Virus record (IMG/VR): IMGVR_UViG_3300037485_000837
Coordinates: 1 to 28,876 of that record
Strand: one strand, 5' to 3'
DNA from: a virus
Length of the DNA: 28,876 nt
The notes beneath the pieces were generated by a model. The model was given only the letters and a program-made list of their open reading frames with translations. It was not told where the DNA came from and did not search any database. Every line of letters starts with the position of its first letter. The first letter of the stretch is position 1. Of the stretch, positions 19,801-26,755 are shown piece after piece. Made by a program: the position numbers and the translations under genes.

Positions 19801-22800
19801 TCCACCTTCTTCAGTATCTCTACCAGTATCAAAGTCATCATCTTCAAAGAAAAATCCATCTACAGCCCCCTCTTCATTTACCTCTTCACCTATATTAGTT
19901 ACTATATCTTCAGGTATTGAGATGTCATCTTCTGTAACAACTTCTTTCGCTAATATAGCATTTATTTCCTTTGTTTTGTCAGTAAACATCTCCACTTCTC
20001 TTGGAGATAATTGCTCACCTATTTTTACTTTCTCTGCAAGTGATTGTATTCTCTCTTTTGCAACAACGCCATTATCTATGAACTGATTATATTCAACTTG
20101 AGAAATTACATCTTCAATTATAGTTTCTTCAACTACAGGTTCAATTGGTTCAGTTTTGACAACAATTGGTTTTTCTTTCTTAACTACAGTAGCTTTCTCT
20201 TTAGTCTTACTCTCAACAACTCTCTTACCTTTCTTACCTACCTTGAACTCATCAAGATTAAGCTTTGCCTGCGCAGCAAGTACAGTAGGCTGTCCTACTG
20301 CAAGATTAGTGGTTATCCATCTGTTCTCTGTGATATATTCATTATATGTCTTTCCTCCTTTATATTTCTCAGGACTGTTCAAACGATCATGTCTGATACG
20401 CATGATGAGATTAGAGAATATATCTTTCATTTCATCAGCAGACCGATAAGTAGTAATAGAACTTTCATCACCTGATAGTGAAATGGTCTGAAAAGTACCA
20501 TCTGTCATATATGTAAGTTGTACAGAAAGATATTCCTGTAGTCTCTCATTGACATTTGCAATATATGCTACTGAAGCCTCTGAGTTTATCATGTTCTCCT
20601 TCAATGTCCTGTTGGAGAACATCTCATCAACTATTGCATTTACTTCTTTAGTAGCAAGACCTATTTCTCTTAATTTAGCTGTATACAGTCCAATAGGAAC
20701 ATATTTACCTGATGCAGTTTGAACATGTAGTACAGTTTTACCTCCCATACCCATGAAACCTTCCATACCTCCTTGATGTACATCAGATCTGTCAATACCG
20801 AATTGTTCTGCTCCAAGATTATCAAGTATCTCAGGTGTACCTTTCAAAGTATTGATAACTCCTAAATATAGTGGTCCATCATAGTTACTAAGGTTATTAC
20901 GTTTCTGATTTGATATATTGAAGTGACCATTGGTTCTACCTCCTAAAGTAATACCGAAGTCTTTCTCTACTATATAAGAACCTTCTTTTTGTCCAGAAGC
21001 TGACCATTCAGTATATATCTGATTACGTAGTTCTTTTATTACATCAAAGTTAGGAGATCCTTTACTTGTCTTTGAAGTTCCTCTGATCTTACCTAATCGT
21101 AACTTTTTACCATCATACTCAATGAAAGGTATTATTGTGATATAATCAGCAGGTTCTCCTTCTGTAGGAGAATACTTATCATCCAAAGGAATTTCAAAGA
21201 ATATCCTCTGTCCATATAAGTTTGAATTAGGGTCATTAAGAACATCAAATTCCCAATCTTGAAGAAAAGGGGCATCTACTTCTCTATCTCCATCAACGAT
21301 GGTTCTTACATTAGTATTTGATAATATAGGATCACCATCTTCATCACGTAGTATATATACGTCACCTTCCTTACCCTCTTCAACATTGATATATCCTTCT
21401 GCAATTGCTGAAGAAATTGACATTTTTACAGGCCTTCCCTCTTTACCGAATATGGTAATTGTATTACCATTACGTGCAAACATAAGATATTGATGATTCT
21501 GTACGATTGCTCTATCTGCTGTAGAAGATTGAGTCTCATCCTGTGGCATAAGATCCATATACTCCTCATGTGCAGCTTTCTCATTGATAGCTTCTGTAGG
21601 AGTTATCATCGCGTCTGTCTGTGCTTTCACAGCATTCGCAGCCATTTCAGAGTAGTATGCATTGAAAGCATCTCTGAATTTACTATTTGATCTATATTGT
21701 GTAAGGAAAGAGTTTATATCCTTTACTTTAGAAATATCAATACCTGTCTTCTCTGCTACTTCTTTAAGCTCCTTATGTAACAGTGGAGTTGAAGAATATC
21801 TACTTGCAGCATCTGCGTCAATACTATCCTCTGTAGGTATAGGAGCATTCTTCTCTGCTTCCTTAGCTAATTTACTGAGTTTAGCATTAGCTTCTTTGGA
21901 TACAGTAGGAGAGGCAACAATTCTATTTATGAGATCAACGGAAGTATCATTATTGATAGCTCCCAATGCACGAGACTTGAATAACTCCTCATCATCTTTT
22001 TTAACAGCAGCTTGTCCTTCAGAAGTTTGCAGACTTACTAACTCTATATTAGCAAGTTCCATCTCAAGTTCGTTACGTGCTTCTTGAGCAGCTACTTTAG
22101 TTACTTTAGAATCTACCGATGTTGGATTTTCCTTTTGACTTTTAACATCTTTAAGTTCCTCAAGTTCTTTAGTTACACGTGTTATTTCCTTATCAATATG
22201 ATCTAAGAACTTCTGTCCATAACTCATCTTCTTGAATTCAGGAGTATCATGAGCCATTTTATTAGCTTCCAGTGTAGCCTTTTGAGCTTCAAGTTTCCTC
22301 TTATTGAATTCTTGTGGTGTCAATTGAGTACCTGCTTCTACTCGTGCATCAGATTCTTCTTTAGCAAGTTTTTGACGTAGTTTATCTTTAGCACGTTTAG
22401 TGAACTTAAGGTCTAATTCCTTTTTAAGTAAAGTAGGATCCTTACGTGTATCATCTGATATTTCAAGGTATTGTTCTTGGTAGAATGCAAGATCTTTCTG
22501 AATATCTTCATTACGTTCTCTGAAATCCTTTATCTGTTCAGGAGTCATCTGCCACTTTGAAGATAATTCTTCATCAGTAGATTCTCCCATCTTCTTATAG
22601 GTATCAATGGTATCCTGTAATTTACCTTCAGATGCCTGTTGGTAAGCATGTGAACTGAATTGAGCATCATTTATCTTATGTGCAGTTACAAGATCTCCTT
22701 CATCAATTGCTTTCTGTTTAGCAACATCCAATTGAGCATTCTTAGCAAGTTTTTCCTGTATCTTATTGATACCTGCACCTGCACCAGTGAATACTCCACC

Positions 22801-23931
22801 ACCTACCATACCTAATAGTACAGATGTCTTGAATTCAGCATCACTTGAATAATCTCCTATTCTCTTGGTAATATCTTTCCAACCTTCATAATCATTACCC
22901 ATTTCAGCTTTACGTTGAGCCTCCTTGGATACTACAAATTGAAATCCTTCTTCTATACCTTCTCCTACAGTGTTACCTGCAAAACCTGCTGTCTTCTGTA
23001 GAAGGTTCTTTCTGAATGCTTTAGATGCTCGATTGGTAGCATTAAGTCCTTTGGTAAGTGACATATATTGTCCAATGTCAAATACGATGTTTCCCCAATT
23101 GTTCTTCCATGCTGTAGAAGCTGCTTCTCCTGCTTCCTTTGCTGCAAGTTGAGGATCTTTACCTGCTGCAATTGCTTTCTGATAGTATTCATCATAAGTT
23201 CCACTTGCTTCCATAGTATTCTCCATGTAACGTGAGAATACTGCCTGTGTGATACCTTCTGTGACTTGACCTGCTGTACGTCCATACAACAGTTTATTGG
23301 TTGCATTTACAATATCACTTGCCTTATCTACCTTAGAAGCAATACCTGCTGAAGTCCCTAATGCACGTGCTGCCTTACCCAAATAGGAAGCTATCTTAGT
23401 AGCTCCCATTGCAGGGATCATCAATGATACTGCTGAAGCTATTGAAGGTGCATTAAAAGCCCACCAACTACCATCAGAGGGCGCAAATCCTTGTTGTGCA
23501 GCTTCTGTCCTGTATACAGGAACCATTTCCTCATTGACGTATTCTTTACTCTTCTTCATTACATCAGAGAACCAGTTACCATATTCAGTCTCTGTACCTT
23601 GAAGAATGTTCTTATGTTGCTCAAAGTCTGCAAGATAACCTATACCTTCCAGAGTTCCTAATGCAGCTTCACTGACACCTTGAGTAATAGCTTTACCCCA
23701 TAGTTCTGCTGAACTCTGATAACCTGCACGTACAGCTTCTTGATTTTGATCTATACCGAATTGAAATCTCTCTTCCGATGCGTCAAAATTAGTATCTCTG
23801 TATTGAGTGTCCAATACATCATAAGGAACTCGACTTGGAGTTCTCTGCACTTGAAATATATCCGCAATACTTTTATTCTTGATAGGTAGATTATTTCTAT
23901 CAAGTTCTCCTCCGTTGTCGTTTCCGAACAT
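10849..23931 (-). CDS. Giant polyprotein: membrane segment, zincin peptidase, crAss-like virion RNA polymerase, SF1B helicase, DUF4326-like
   Basis: 4360 residues with no internal stop. In order: hydrophobic or Gly-rich segments at ~161-192 and ~371-388, as in ejected phage proteins; a charged coiled-coil region to about 800; a beta-rich region; a Lys/Glu/Val/Pro-rich linker near 1240-1290; a zinc metallopeptidase motif HEAFH at 1450-1454 with a candidate third ligand at Glu1483; then the RNA polymerase, with YRIPTEGK near 2779 followed 38 residues later by DFDID at 2817-2821. That spacing and motif match the active-site barrel of virion RNA polymerases such as phi14:2 gp66 and, distantly, bacterial beta-prime. 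A helicase (3245-3705) and a DUF4326-like domain (~3755-3870) follow, then an unrecognised C-terminal ~450 residues. The likely role is injection with DNA and early transcription. Whether it is cleaved, for example by its own peptidase, cannot be seen. The start follows the previous gene's stop by two bases; the stop overlaps the next start. Confidence 0.9.
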   Translation of the reverse strand: MFGNDNGGELDRNNLPIKNKSIADIFQVQRTPSRVPYDVLDTQYRDTNFDASEERFQFGIDQNQEAVRAGYQSSAELWGKAITQGVSEAALGTLEGIGYLADFEQHKNILQGTETEYGNWFSDVMKKSKEYVNEEMVPVYRTEAAQQGFAPSDGSWWAFNAPSIASAVSLMIPAMGATKIASYLGKAARALGTSAGIASKVDKASDIVNATNKLLYGRTAGQVTEGITQAVFSRYMENTMEASGTYDEYYQKAIAAGKDPQLAAKEAGEAASTAWKNNWGNIVFDIGQYMSLTKGLNATNRASKAFRKNLLQKTAGFAGNTVGEGIEEGFQFVVSKEAQRKAEMGNDYEGWKDITKRIGDYSSDAEFKTSVLLGMVGGGVFTGAGAGINKIQEKLAKNAQLDVAKQKAIDEGDLVTAHKINDAQFSSHAYQQASEGKLQDTIDTYKKMGESTDEELSSKWQMTPEQIKDFRERNEDIQKDLAFYQEQYLEISDDTRKDPTLLKKELDLKFTKRAKDKLRQKLAKEESDARVEAGTQLTPQEFNKRKLEAQKATLEANKMAHDTPEFKKMSYGQKFLDHIDKEITRVTKELEELKDVKSQKENPTSVDSKVTKVAAQEARNELEMELANIELVSLQTSEGQAAVKKDDEELFKSRALGAINNDTSVDLINRIVASPTVSKEANAKLSKLAKEAEKNAPIPTEDSIDADAASRYSSTPLLHKELKEVAEKTGIDISKVKDINSFLTQYRSNSKFRDAFNAYYSEMAANAVKAQTDAMITPTEAINEKAAHEEYMDLMPQDETQSSTADRAIVQNHQYLMFARNGNTITIFGKEGRPVKMSISSAIAEGYINVEEGKEGDVYILRDEDGDPILSNTNVRTIVDGDREVDAPFLQDWEFDVLNDPNSNLYGQRIFFEIPLDDKYSPTEGEPADYITIIPFIEYDGKKLRLGKIRGTSKTSKGSPNFDVIKELRNQIYTEWSASGQKEGSYIVEKDFGITLGGRTNGHFNISNQKRNNLSNYDGPLYLGVINTLKGTPEILDNLGAEQFGIDRSDVHQGGMEGFMGMGGKTVLHVQTASGKYVPIGLYTAKLREIGLATKEVNAIVDEMFSNRTLKENMINSEASVAYIANVNERLQEYLSVQLTYMTDGTFQTISLSGDESSITTYRSADEMKDIFSNLIMRIRHDRLNSPEKYKGGKTYNEYITENRWITTNLAVGQPTVLAAQAKLNLDEFKVGKKGKRVVESKTKEKATVVKKEKPIVVKTEPIEPVVEETIIEDVISQVEYNQFIDNGVVAKERIQSLAEKVKIGEQLSPREVEMFTDKTKEINAILAKEVVTEDDISIPEDIVTNIGEEVNEEGAVDGFFFEDDDFDTGRDTEEGGDVKMSRKAVKGDYKVWNREEELAWFKENYPNVPISVLDDLKKISDNGGVELWGLFKNGSVYIASHAKEGTVYHEAFHAVFHILLNENERGILLKEFKGKNPIDKEENMADHFMEYKLTQGKMKTGLSAKVLSFFKKLYHLIQIAAERIGIKGDATIDDYMYRIDKGLYNPFKQKITFTKDITRFSRTYSSEGLTPRGEAMAINTINSVVIGKGIEIFRSHLQLSKNLSKGEAVREMLRVSKKGVLSVAGRKVLEDLYRREKKLPKETVVELATLREYDKQVRSRFTIQGLYATAYQIIQADFKKNGAKYSEDGAKYITDVVSKFATQTSNGGYVFSSILPRAAQDLSVRFGLGISIDRIVSDEDVEHDELASDEGILEGWQVDVFRDHYSKFSERAKMAFATVQKDRDVAGYPIYESPMKVYAKLSNSLVDARNESEMNDKLSKVAEMFPSYQQVIQILEDDSKISVEMWRNMGNKRKVAFIGVTGEKTYDAEGNQSIKTLSFIANRENLSKDIVESWKDSFYNSPMFDGSTETSTVPQEHLDTLKVLITETNKLDKNAPLKEEHVETLFDILKKINMPVLKDTLYKVFPETIEGKKSFKTFIGKSGFEAVLTTMVDGKNPFYGKDSKFYALRDMSKTIANGKEDTYKPIFRSGDKQIMTNVDNRFMLDHMLNLTGPDRVAFIDAYMRTAFYKNSPIMEELKDLKAAEKTAIAYFTSYDMEGQDNPIEYANMSPQQLEALQINYWMNPKEDREDSWAYYMIPILSDSSNTAFMYWKKESSTIILEKLIQTAQQEKDRIEWLQKRVDKGDTKDIPYNLIKNGLKYQIFAGLNGKNLDGDNFRKEVENLLREHLKLEKQKLFTDDILTEVKDENGIISYEDNTGMLGKNVLDGLKDGRLNDYLMNRMYMNIQTMYLFGGDVAQYKSKDGNVDFVDVYKRIKQIHSPQNHISVNTKNEFLLKNGKSVIVRPNYYVAYVTDPTEVDKQKIRTEHKDLINKTFPGEENKWIRIAYGVEDDPKDPSKGGLNNTDAATVIDLFRMREIYLGTAKWTEELQEQYDEMILGKPPKNPKGEMMNVVKPFNYTHRFITGENGDVHVVPTQIKNSEALLTPRMAKGNPKLQKVLEKMGYEFKKDGTVVFDENKRLVDAVIFGSAVKVGQFNRLDSIDDINNKTVHRMENSKYAIQQETPEHYRDSENNVGTQDRKLITQDMDKSLTYNVGGKPMIGTEVFRQYQEAINLNIKESFDELKKIFYKPDGTPDLNGIVTALRKEVVERQMGEDMLNALDWVDKNRTETKLPLWDAHIVYQVEAILSSYFKNNVTKQKAYGVSLFNASSYGYEKINAAGLRKPELVIAEDENGNSYIKEVEVLMPAHARAMYDHYVGEDGYLDVSKVPDELKMGVFYRIPTEGKYSMFHIKVIGYLEGVGGQIIMPDEVTTIAGLDFDIDKLFGMMYNFENTKDGLVKIESGMTTKESRDNLILDIKYAILSHSDTMKKQLTPGNYKLLEEAKKEVLALEGNVAETLNMMLPSTQREIFNRNMTGAALIGQGANQNVHHALVTEGDFKLPKGIAFNGKVLKDLSDKFDIFKKFKSSSLAQFIAAYVDNAKDPMASFLNITTTTSDLIATMIRVGHDPNAVMLMVASPAAKRFSKELAKEGKSVVAIDKVLDTLMEEVRQSIIKAEGTKALTAFEKSGTEVRVTKNTIVDTFKNPDSIDTLKTNFSIYQLMRSTFKQTQALTKTMNGMRFDAVGKAAGPMYANIIVSKRTWRDAKAADGEHITGFNKFIESGVVPFVESFYKYGIEMPSNEVTEKVFVKPVVQTPTKSLEEGKPIFEYKGKTINTEFKLSSDQENALKKLIDFTKSNEDRFVLQGAAGTGKTSIIGYLSKYLSSNMLYLAPTHAATVELAVATMKTGNTNLPMTVASSMATNQKTGKAILSKKAEEALGFSNYIVVDEVSMLQQKDYQRLKEIGDLGYKIIFLGDKKQIPEVAATNPKEKSISTAFTENPSVNLDIIHRTSNNNIKNVLQNVRDSKTFKLFKTKENTENLKFYDNRKDFLIQLRDAVTSDPENTDFIGYTNNSVSEMNKLIRERIFKRTGPPQVGDIVMGYLGYASKQIERGNLANSVGFTIQNINKVETDFYTGYQLNLRSERLNDLREKGFRKVPEVSRTIYLPLNSEGALENDLTDKELNLNNKYLSSQFAQLYSALEEAKRAKRWSGYYSAIDNLAQRLAKLDIDQDMIYNHKTNKMEKYDKSNPSNEHRTLYGSEKTKFILEKGIDYGHAITIHKSQGRTTKNVFFDANTIIKSDIKILENGEQMSTERQSLGYVGMSRASENLHVNMGWIDFTEIDNVSDEIVETPQEVVEQPTVEEQQVDIYSQLGDKTATGNVVIKPWSDLKNMTNAFNARGIISTRIPNTEEHFGNPFSHAPTGKTQGLIKVETVKEAVEKYIDWVISSQDKRANWIREEIKSGTLKNKSILYYKELGEPSHATALDYLINKYDWNSTQEAPVTQESQGEFIEKTTQGKNIILDIADLPYEKPIFDKIVERFALYKRNGELDAEEINSIYRYIMTAFVTGYKTFQHTDFNMMIGEESYIKVKGKPFSEVERVITTTPKRLSKYRNANPDSPYNVILEQFQTRTDENSNKKKDRIPFKYIAFNRNGLDEIHMEAIKNAWKRMIYSEVKEERILGVDLAKYAFFSSGHTFNYNSFTDLVPMDFMFTLHNTNLDYSYREYQKGSERMKPMFDRITDPHEMEGLFEQIVRNGYRKLKSVPFLDARENKEISTRQLDGEFHLAVPSKFVNMASNDPITGKQGEIVKYIKSPIKQGKRTATVLLKYVKNDGANNALYKVLPPLGINNQFIEFDLNRLTHQIQSIYKYIKVLTPEKIVKPAAPIINKNETITPEDRKKTLRVVADMLGRLSNPNTSSFDASMYGSIIKSALKIQELTIDAIAGIQKEAEGFTDNEEFKDLIEVKPNEAEEIVKRCKGV
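12214..14394 (-). other. SF1B helicase plus DUF4326-like block inserted in the RNA polymerase portion
   Basis: Residues ~3180-3906. The helicase shows Walker A GAAGTGKT (3245-3252), DEVSM (3327-3331), GDKKQIP (3354-3360), IHKSQG (3658-3663) and YVGMSRA (3699-3705), the order and form of RecD/Dda-type 5'-3' DNA helicases. After an acidic Val/Pro/Gln linker comes a DUF4326-like segment: ISTRIPNT, HFGNPF with GNPF at 3794-3797, VKEAVEKYIDWV, and SHATALDYLINK. Val/Pro/Glu-rich linkers bound the block on both sides. Counted 60-base samples are AT-richer (33% GC at 13141, 27% at 12361) than the polymerase region (45% at 15721). Confidence 0.8.
14400..16300 (-). other. Virion RNA polymerase catalytic region of the giant protein
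   Basis: The signature runs YRIPTEGKYSM, a hydrophobic strand region with Gly-Gly, IIMPDEVTT, then AGLDFDIDKLFG at 2814-2825 (bases ~15492-15457). The three Asp of DFDID would bind the catalytic magnesium. A following conserved-looking block, IGQGANQNVHHAL and FIAAYVDNAKDPMASFLN, is in the place of the bridge-helix and trigger-loop region, though I cannot assign those elements firmly. The outer boundaries given here are approximate. Confidence 0.8.
19300..19660 (-). other. Zinc metallopeptidase (zincin) domain of the giant protein
   Basis: HEAFH at residues 1450-1454 (bases 19584-19570) provides two His ligands and the catalytic Glu; EENMADHF at ~1482-1489 offers Glu1483 as third ligand. Strand-like GSVYIASHA precedes the motif, and a hydrophobic helix AVFHILL follows. 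The degenerate version in the 1630-residue protein has EELSH in the same kind of context. Maturation of the giant cargo proteins would be a natural role but is inferred. Confidence 0.7.
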
Positions 23932-23933
23932 GT

Positions 23934-26753
23934 TTATTTTTTAAGATTCTTACCTACTGCATTAGGATTACCTCCCGATTCTGCCATCATGATGACGTAT
24001 GCCAATTGTGCATCAGTAAGGTCAAATTCATTTGCCTTACCTGTATATGAATTACCAAAGCTGTTCTGTAATGTTTGTACAAATTCTCCTACATCATTAC
24101 TCTTTTGAAGATCATACCATCCTCCGGGTTTAGTAACTTCCCTCATTGCTTTTATCCAATTACTATTAGGAGTTCCTTTTACAGCATCATTATATGTGGT
24201 CCAATTCTTCCATCCATTTGGAGTATGTCTCACAATGTCAGTACTGAACTGTATATTAAGTGACGGGTCATTAGCAATACTATCAAAGTCTACAGTTGAC
24301 CAATCCTTACCTCCTAATGATGAGAAGTCTCTGTTCTTTGGAGTTTCCCAAGTCTTATCGTTTATCTGCATTAGACCATGATCTTCAGAATCCACATTCT
24401 TAGATTCCATGTGTCTATTCTGATTCATCCAAGTATTGTAAACAACATCTTTTGCAATTACTTCATCCAATACTGTAGGATCTAAATTCTTTTCTTTACG
24501 GATCTCATCCTGTAAAGATACTTTTTTACCATTGATCACAATACTTCCGCTTACTTCGTAAGTATCATCAGAATTATGTATCACATGAATATCTCCAAAT
24601 TCCTTAAGTTGTTCATTTGTAATACCTATATTGGCTACTCCTGATGTTCCTTTAGGAATTGATAGTAATGCATCATGTACAGCATCTTGCATTACTACTT
24701 GAAGATTCTCATCTCCTGTAAGAATACTTGACATTGTAGGAGTTACATCCACTTCATATATTGCACTTGTGAGATCGGTTTCGTCTTTTACTCCTGTACG
24801 TACATACTGCCCCCTCGTAAGCCATTTGTTGACATTTGGATTGTAATAAATGGTCATAGGTTGAAATTCTACAATTCCTTTAGTAAAGTCTCCCATTTTA
24901 TCATTACCTTTTGCTGTTTGTGGTAGATACAATTGATCCATAGAATGCCCTTCAGTAGAGCTTCCTTTAGTATTAAGAGCGTTTATTTTTTTACCATTAT
25001 AAAATGTGTTACTTTCAGGCATCTTTGCAAGTTTTTGAGCAGCACTGATTATCATTTTCTGATTTACAGGAACTTCAGATGCACCTAATTCTCCTCCCTT
25101 AGTATATAGATCATACTGTTTTGCTACAAAGGTTTTATTACCAAATTCTTTCTTGACATTCTTATCAAGTTTTGTGAAGTATTCCTCATATTTTTTAGGC
25201 ACTATTTTACCTCCAACTAAGGTAAATCCTTTAGGAATTTTTAAATCAGAATATGCGTAAGAATCCAATTCTTGTTTGGATAATCCTTTTATATTCTTAG
25301 CCTCAATAAACACTTCTGCTTTTTGTATAGCTACTTTTTCTTCCTCAGAAAGTCCAATTACATTTCCATTCTTATCAAACTTTGGAACACTTCCTTCCCC
25401 TACCTCTAACGCTGTATTCAGAGCTACTGTACCTAAGAGTCTTCGTTTATACAACTTACTCATTGCAGTATTATGAGCCTCCTGTTCCATTTGTTTAGCT
25501 GACATTGATTGTTGAACTATTTCTTTACCCCCAACAACTATCTTCTTAGGTTTATTGACATTTTGTATCTTATTGTATTCTTGGGTAAATGCATCATTAT
25601 ACATTTTAGAATCCTGTTCTCTTCGTTGTGCTACATATTCAGAGCGTTTCTGCTGATTCTGTGCTTCATTCAAATTAGGGTCTGATGTGTAATCAGAAGA
25701 TACGTAATCAAGTGCAGATATTCCATTAGCGTCTTTAAGAGTAAAATAATCAAACCCTGTAGCTTCAACAGCTTTTTTATATCCTTTTTTACCTATTTCT
25801 ACAATAGTAGCACCTGACGCATCTAACATTGATGTTGGCCCAAGAGGTGCTCCTATGATATTTGCCATATCATCACCTTTAGTAGTAGCATCATCTACAT
25901 CTTCTTCTGTGGACTTAGTAGATCGTTTTATTCGTAATCTAAGAGCAGCCTGATCTTCAAAATCTTTTATTGCATCTTCATATTTATATTGTTTACCCTC
26001 TCTGCGATAGGCATCTTTCATGAATGCAATATGACTTTGTGCATCAGGAGAAAGTGTTTCCAATTGATCCAAAGTTACTCCGTCAGAAGATAATCCGTCT
26101 AATATACCTTTAGAGCGTTCTCTAATTGTTGCCATATCGAGATCTCCAACAGAACTACTATAAGATCCATCTTCATTCTTAGAAAATCCTGCAATAAGAT
26201 CTGGCTCAATAATATCTATCATTTCGCCATAAGCTTTTTCTGCTCCCGGATTTACTAATAGATTATAGTCTTTAGGAGTAAATGTATGTCCTGCGTTTAT
26301 TTTATCTTGAAGTCCTTCCATAGAAAATTGACCTGTGGTATCATCATATGCTCCATATCGAGCAGTAGTACCAAATTCAGGTTTAGCCATAGTAGTAGCT
26401 ATGTGCGGCATTAAAGCTCTGTCACTCTCTACACTGCTTACGCGTCTATCATTCTTCCACTTATTCTGAAGCTCTCCATACTTTCTATAAACTCCTTGTA
26501 AGTTACCAGTACCTGCAAGTGCAGTTATCTCATTGATGTCAGCAGCACGTTCCTTATTGATCTGTTGTGCAGCATCCCCTGTGAAGTAGCCTCCTTCAAT
26601 GTTAGCTTCTCCTGCAAGTTTACCTGCTACTAAAGATGCTTGATCTACTCTACCTTGTTTGTATTGACCCATTTTGAACATTTCCTCAAAAGGATACGGA
26701 TCGTATGTCTGTACGAATTCAGTTGGATTCCACTTAGTATATCTGTTCGCCAT
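23934..26753 (-). CDS. Virion/cargo protein with a lysozyme/transglycosylase-like C-terminal region
   Basis: 939 residues. The first ~750 are charged, unrecognised and probably structural (N-terminal MANRYTKWNPTEF, repeated acidic-basic helices). Near the C-terminus RHMES with Glu783 followed by DHGLMQIN (GLMQIN at 793-798) reproduces the ES...GLMQI signature of soluble lytic transglycosylases and goose-type lysozymes, with Glu783 as the likely catalytic acid; KNWTTYND follows where the fold usually has a W-Ty element. Such a domain would open peptidoglycan during DNA entry. The final residues, MAESGGNPNAVGKN (Glu925), look like the beginning of another copy of the same fold, cut short by the stop. 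The ATG follows the upstream stop by two bases, and the giant gene starts two bases after this stop, so the three form one operon. The peptidoglycan role is moderately sure; the rest is inference. Confidence 0.8.
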   Translation of the reverse strand: MANRYTKWNPTEFVQTYDPYPFEEMFKMGQYKQGRVDQASLVAGKLAGEANIEGGYFTGDAAQQINKERAADINEITALAGTGNLQGVYRKYGELQNKWKNDRRVSSVESDRALMPHIATTMAKPEFGTTARYGAYDDTTGQFSMEGLQDKINAGHTFTPKDYNLLVNPGAEKAYGEMIDIIEPDLIAGFSKNEDGSYSSSVGDLDMATIRERSKGILDGLSSDGVTLDQLETLSPDAQSHIAFMKDAYRREGKQYKYEDAIKDFEDQAALRLRIKRSTKSTEEDVDDATTKGDDMANIIGAPLGPTSMLDASGATIVEIGKKGYKKAVEATGFDYFTLKDANGISALDYVSSDYTSDPNLNEAQNQQKRSEYVAQRREQDSKMYNDAFTQEYNKIQNVNKPKKIVVGGKEIVQQSMSAKQMEQEAHNTAMSKLYKRRLLGTVALNTALEVGEGSVPKFDKNGNVIGLSEEEKVAIQKAEVFIEAKNIKGLSKQELDSYAYSDLKIPKGFTLVGGKIVPKKYEEYFTKLDKNVKKEFGNKTFVAKQYDLYTKGGELGASEVPVNQKMIISAAQKLAKMPESNTFYNGKKINALNTKGSSTEGHSMDQLYLPQTAKGNDKMGDFTKGIVEFQPMTIYYNPNVNKWLTRGQYVRTGVKDETDLTSAIYEVDVTPTMSSILTGDENLQVVMQDAVHDALLSIPKGTSGVANIGITNEQLKEFGDIHVIHNSDDTYEVSGSIVINGKKVSLQDEIRKEKNLDPTVLDEVIAKDVVYNTWMNQNRHMESKNVDSEDHGLMQINDKTWETPKNRDFSSLGGKDWSTVDFDSIANDPSLNIQFSTDIVRHTPNGWKNWTTYNDAVKGTPNSNWIKAMREVTKPGGWYDLQKSNDVGEFVQTLQNSFGNSYTGKANEFDLTDAQLAYVIMMAESGGNPNAVGKNLKK

Positions 26754-26755
26754 GC

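Noticed and set aside
19781-22087. Plus-strand reading frames of 90-143 codons opposite the giant gene
   Set aside because: They are Ser/Leu/Ile-rich mirror frames of an uninterrupted 4360-codon gene with recognisable domains; none shows a motif of its own. The same applies to those opposite 4500-8000.
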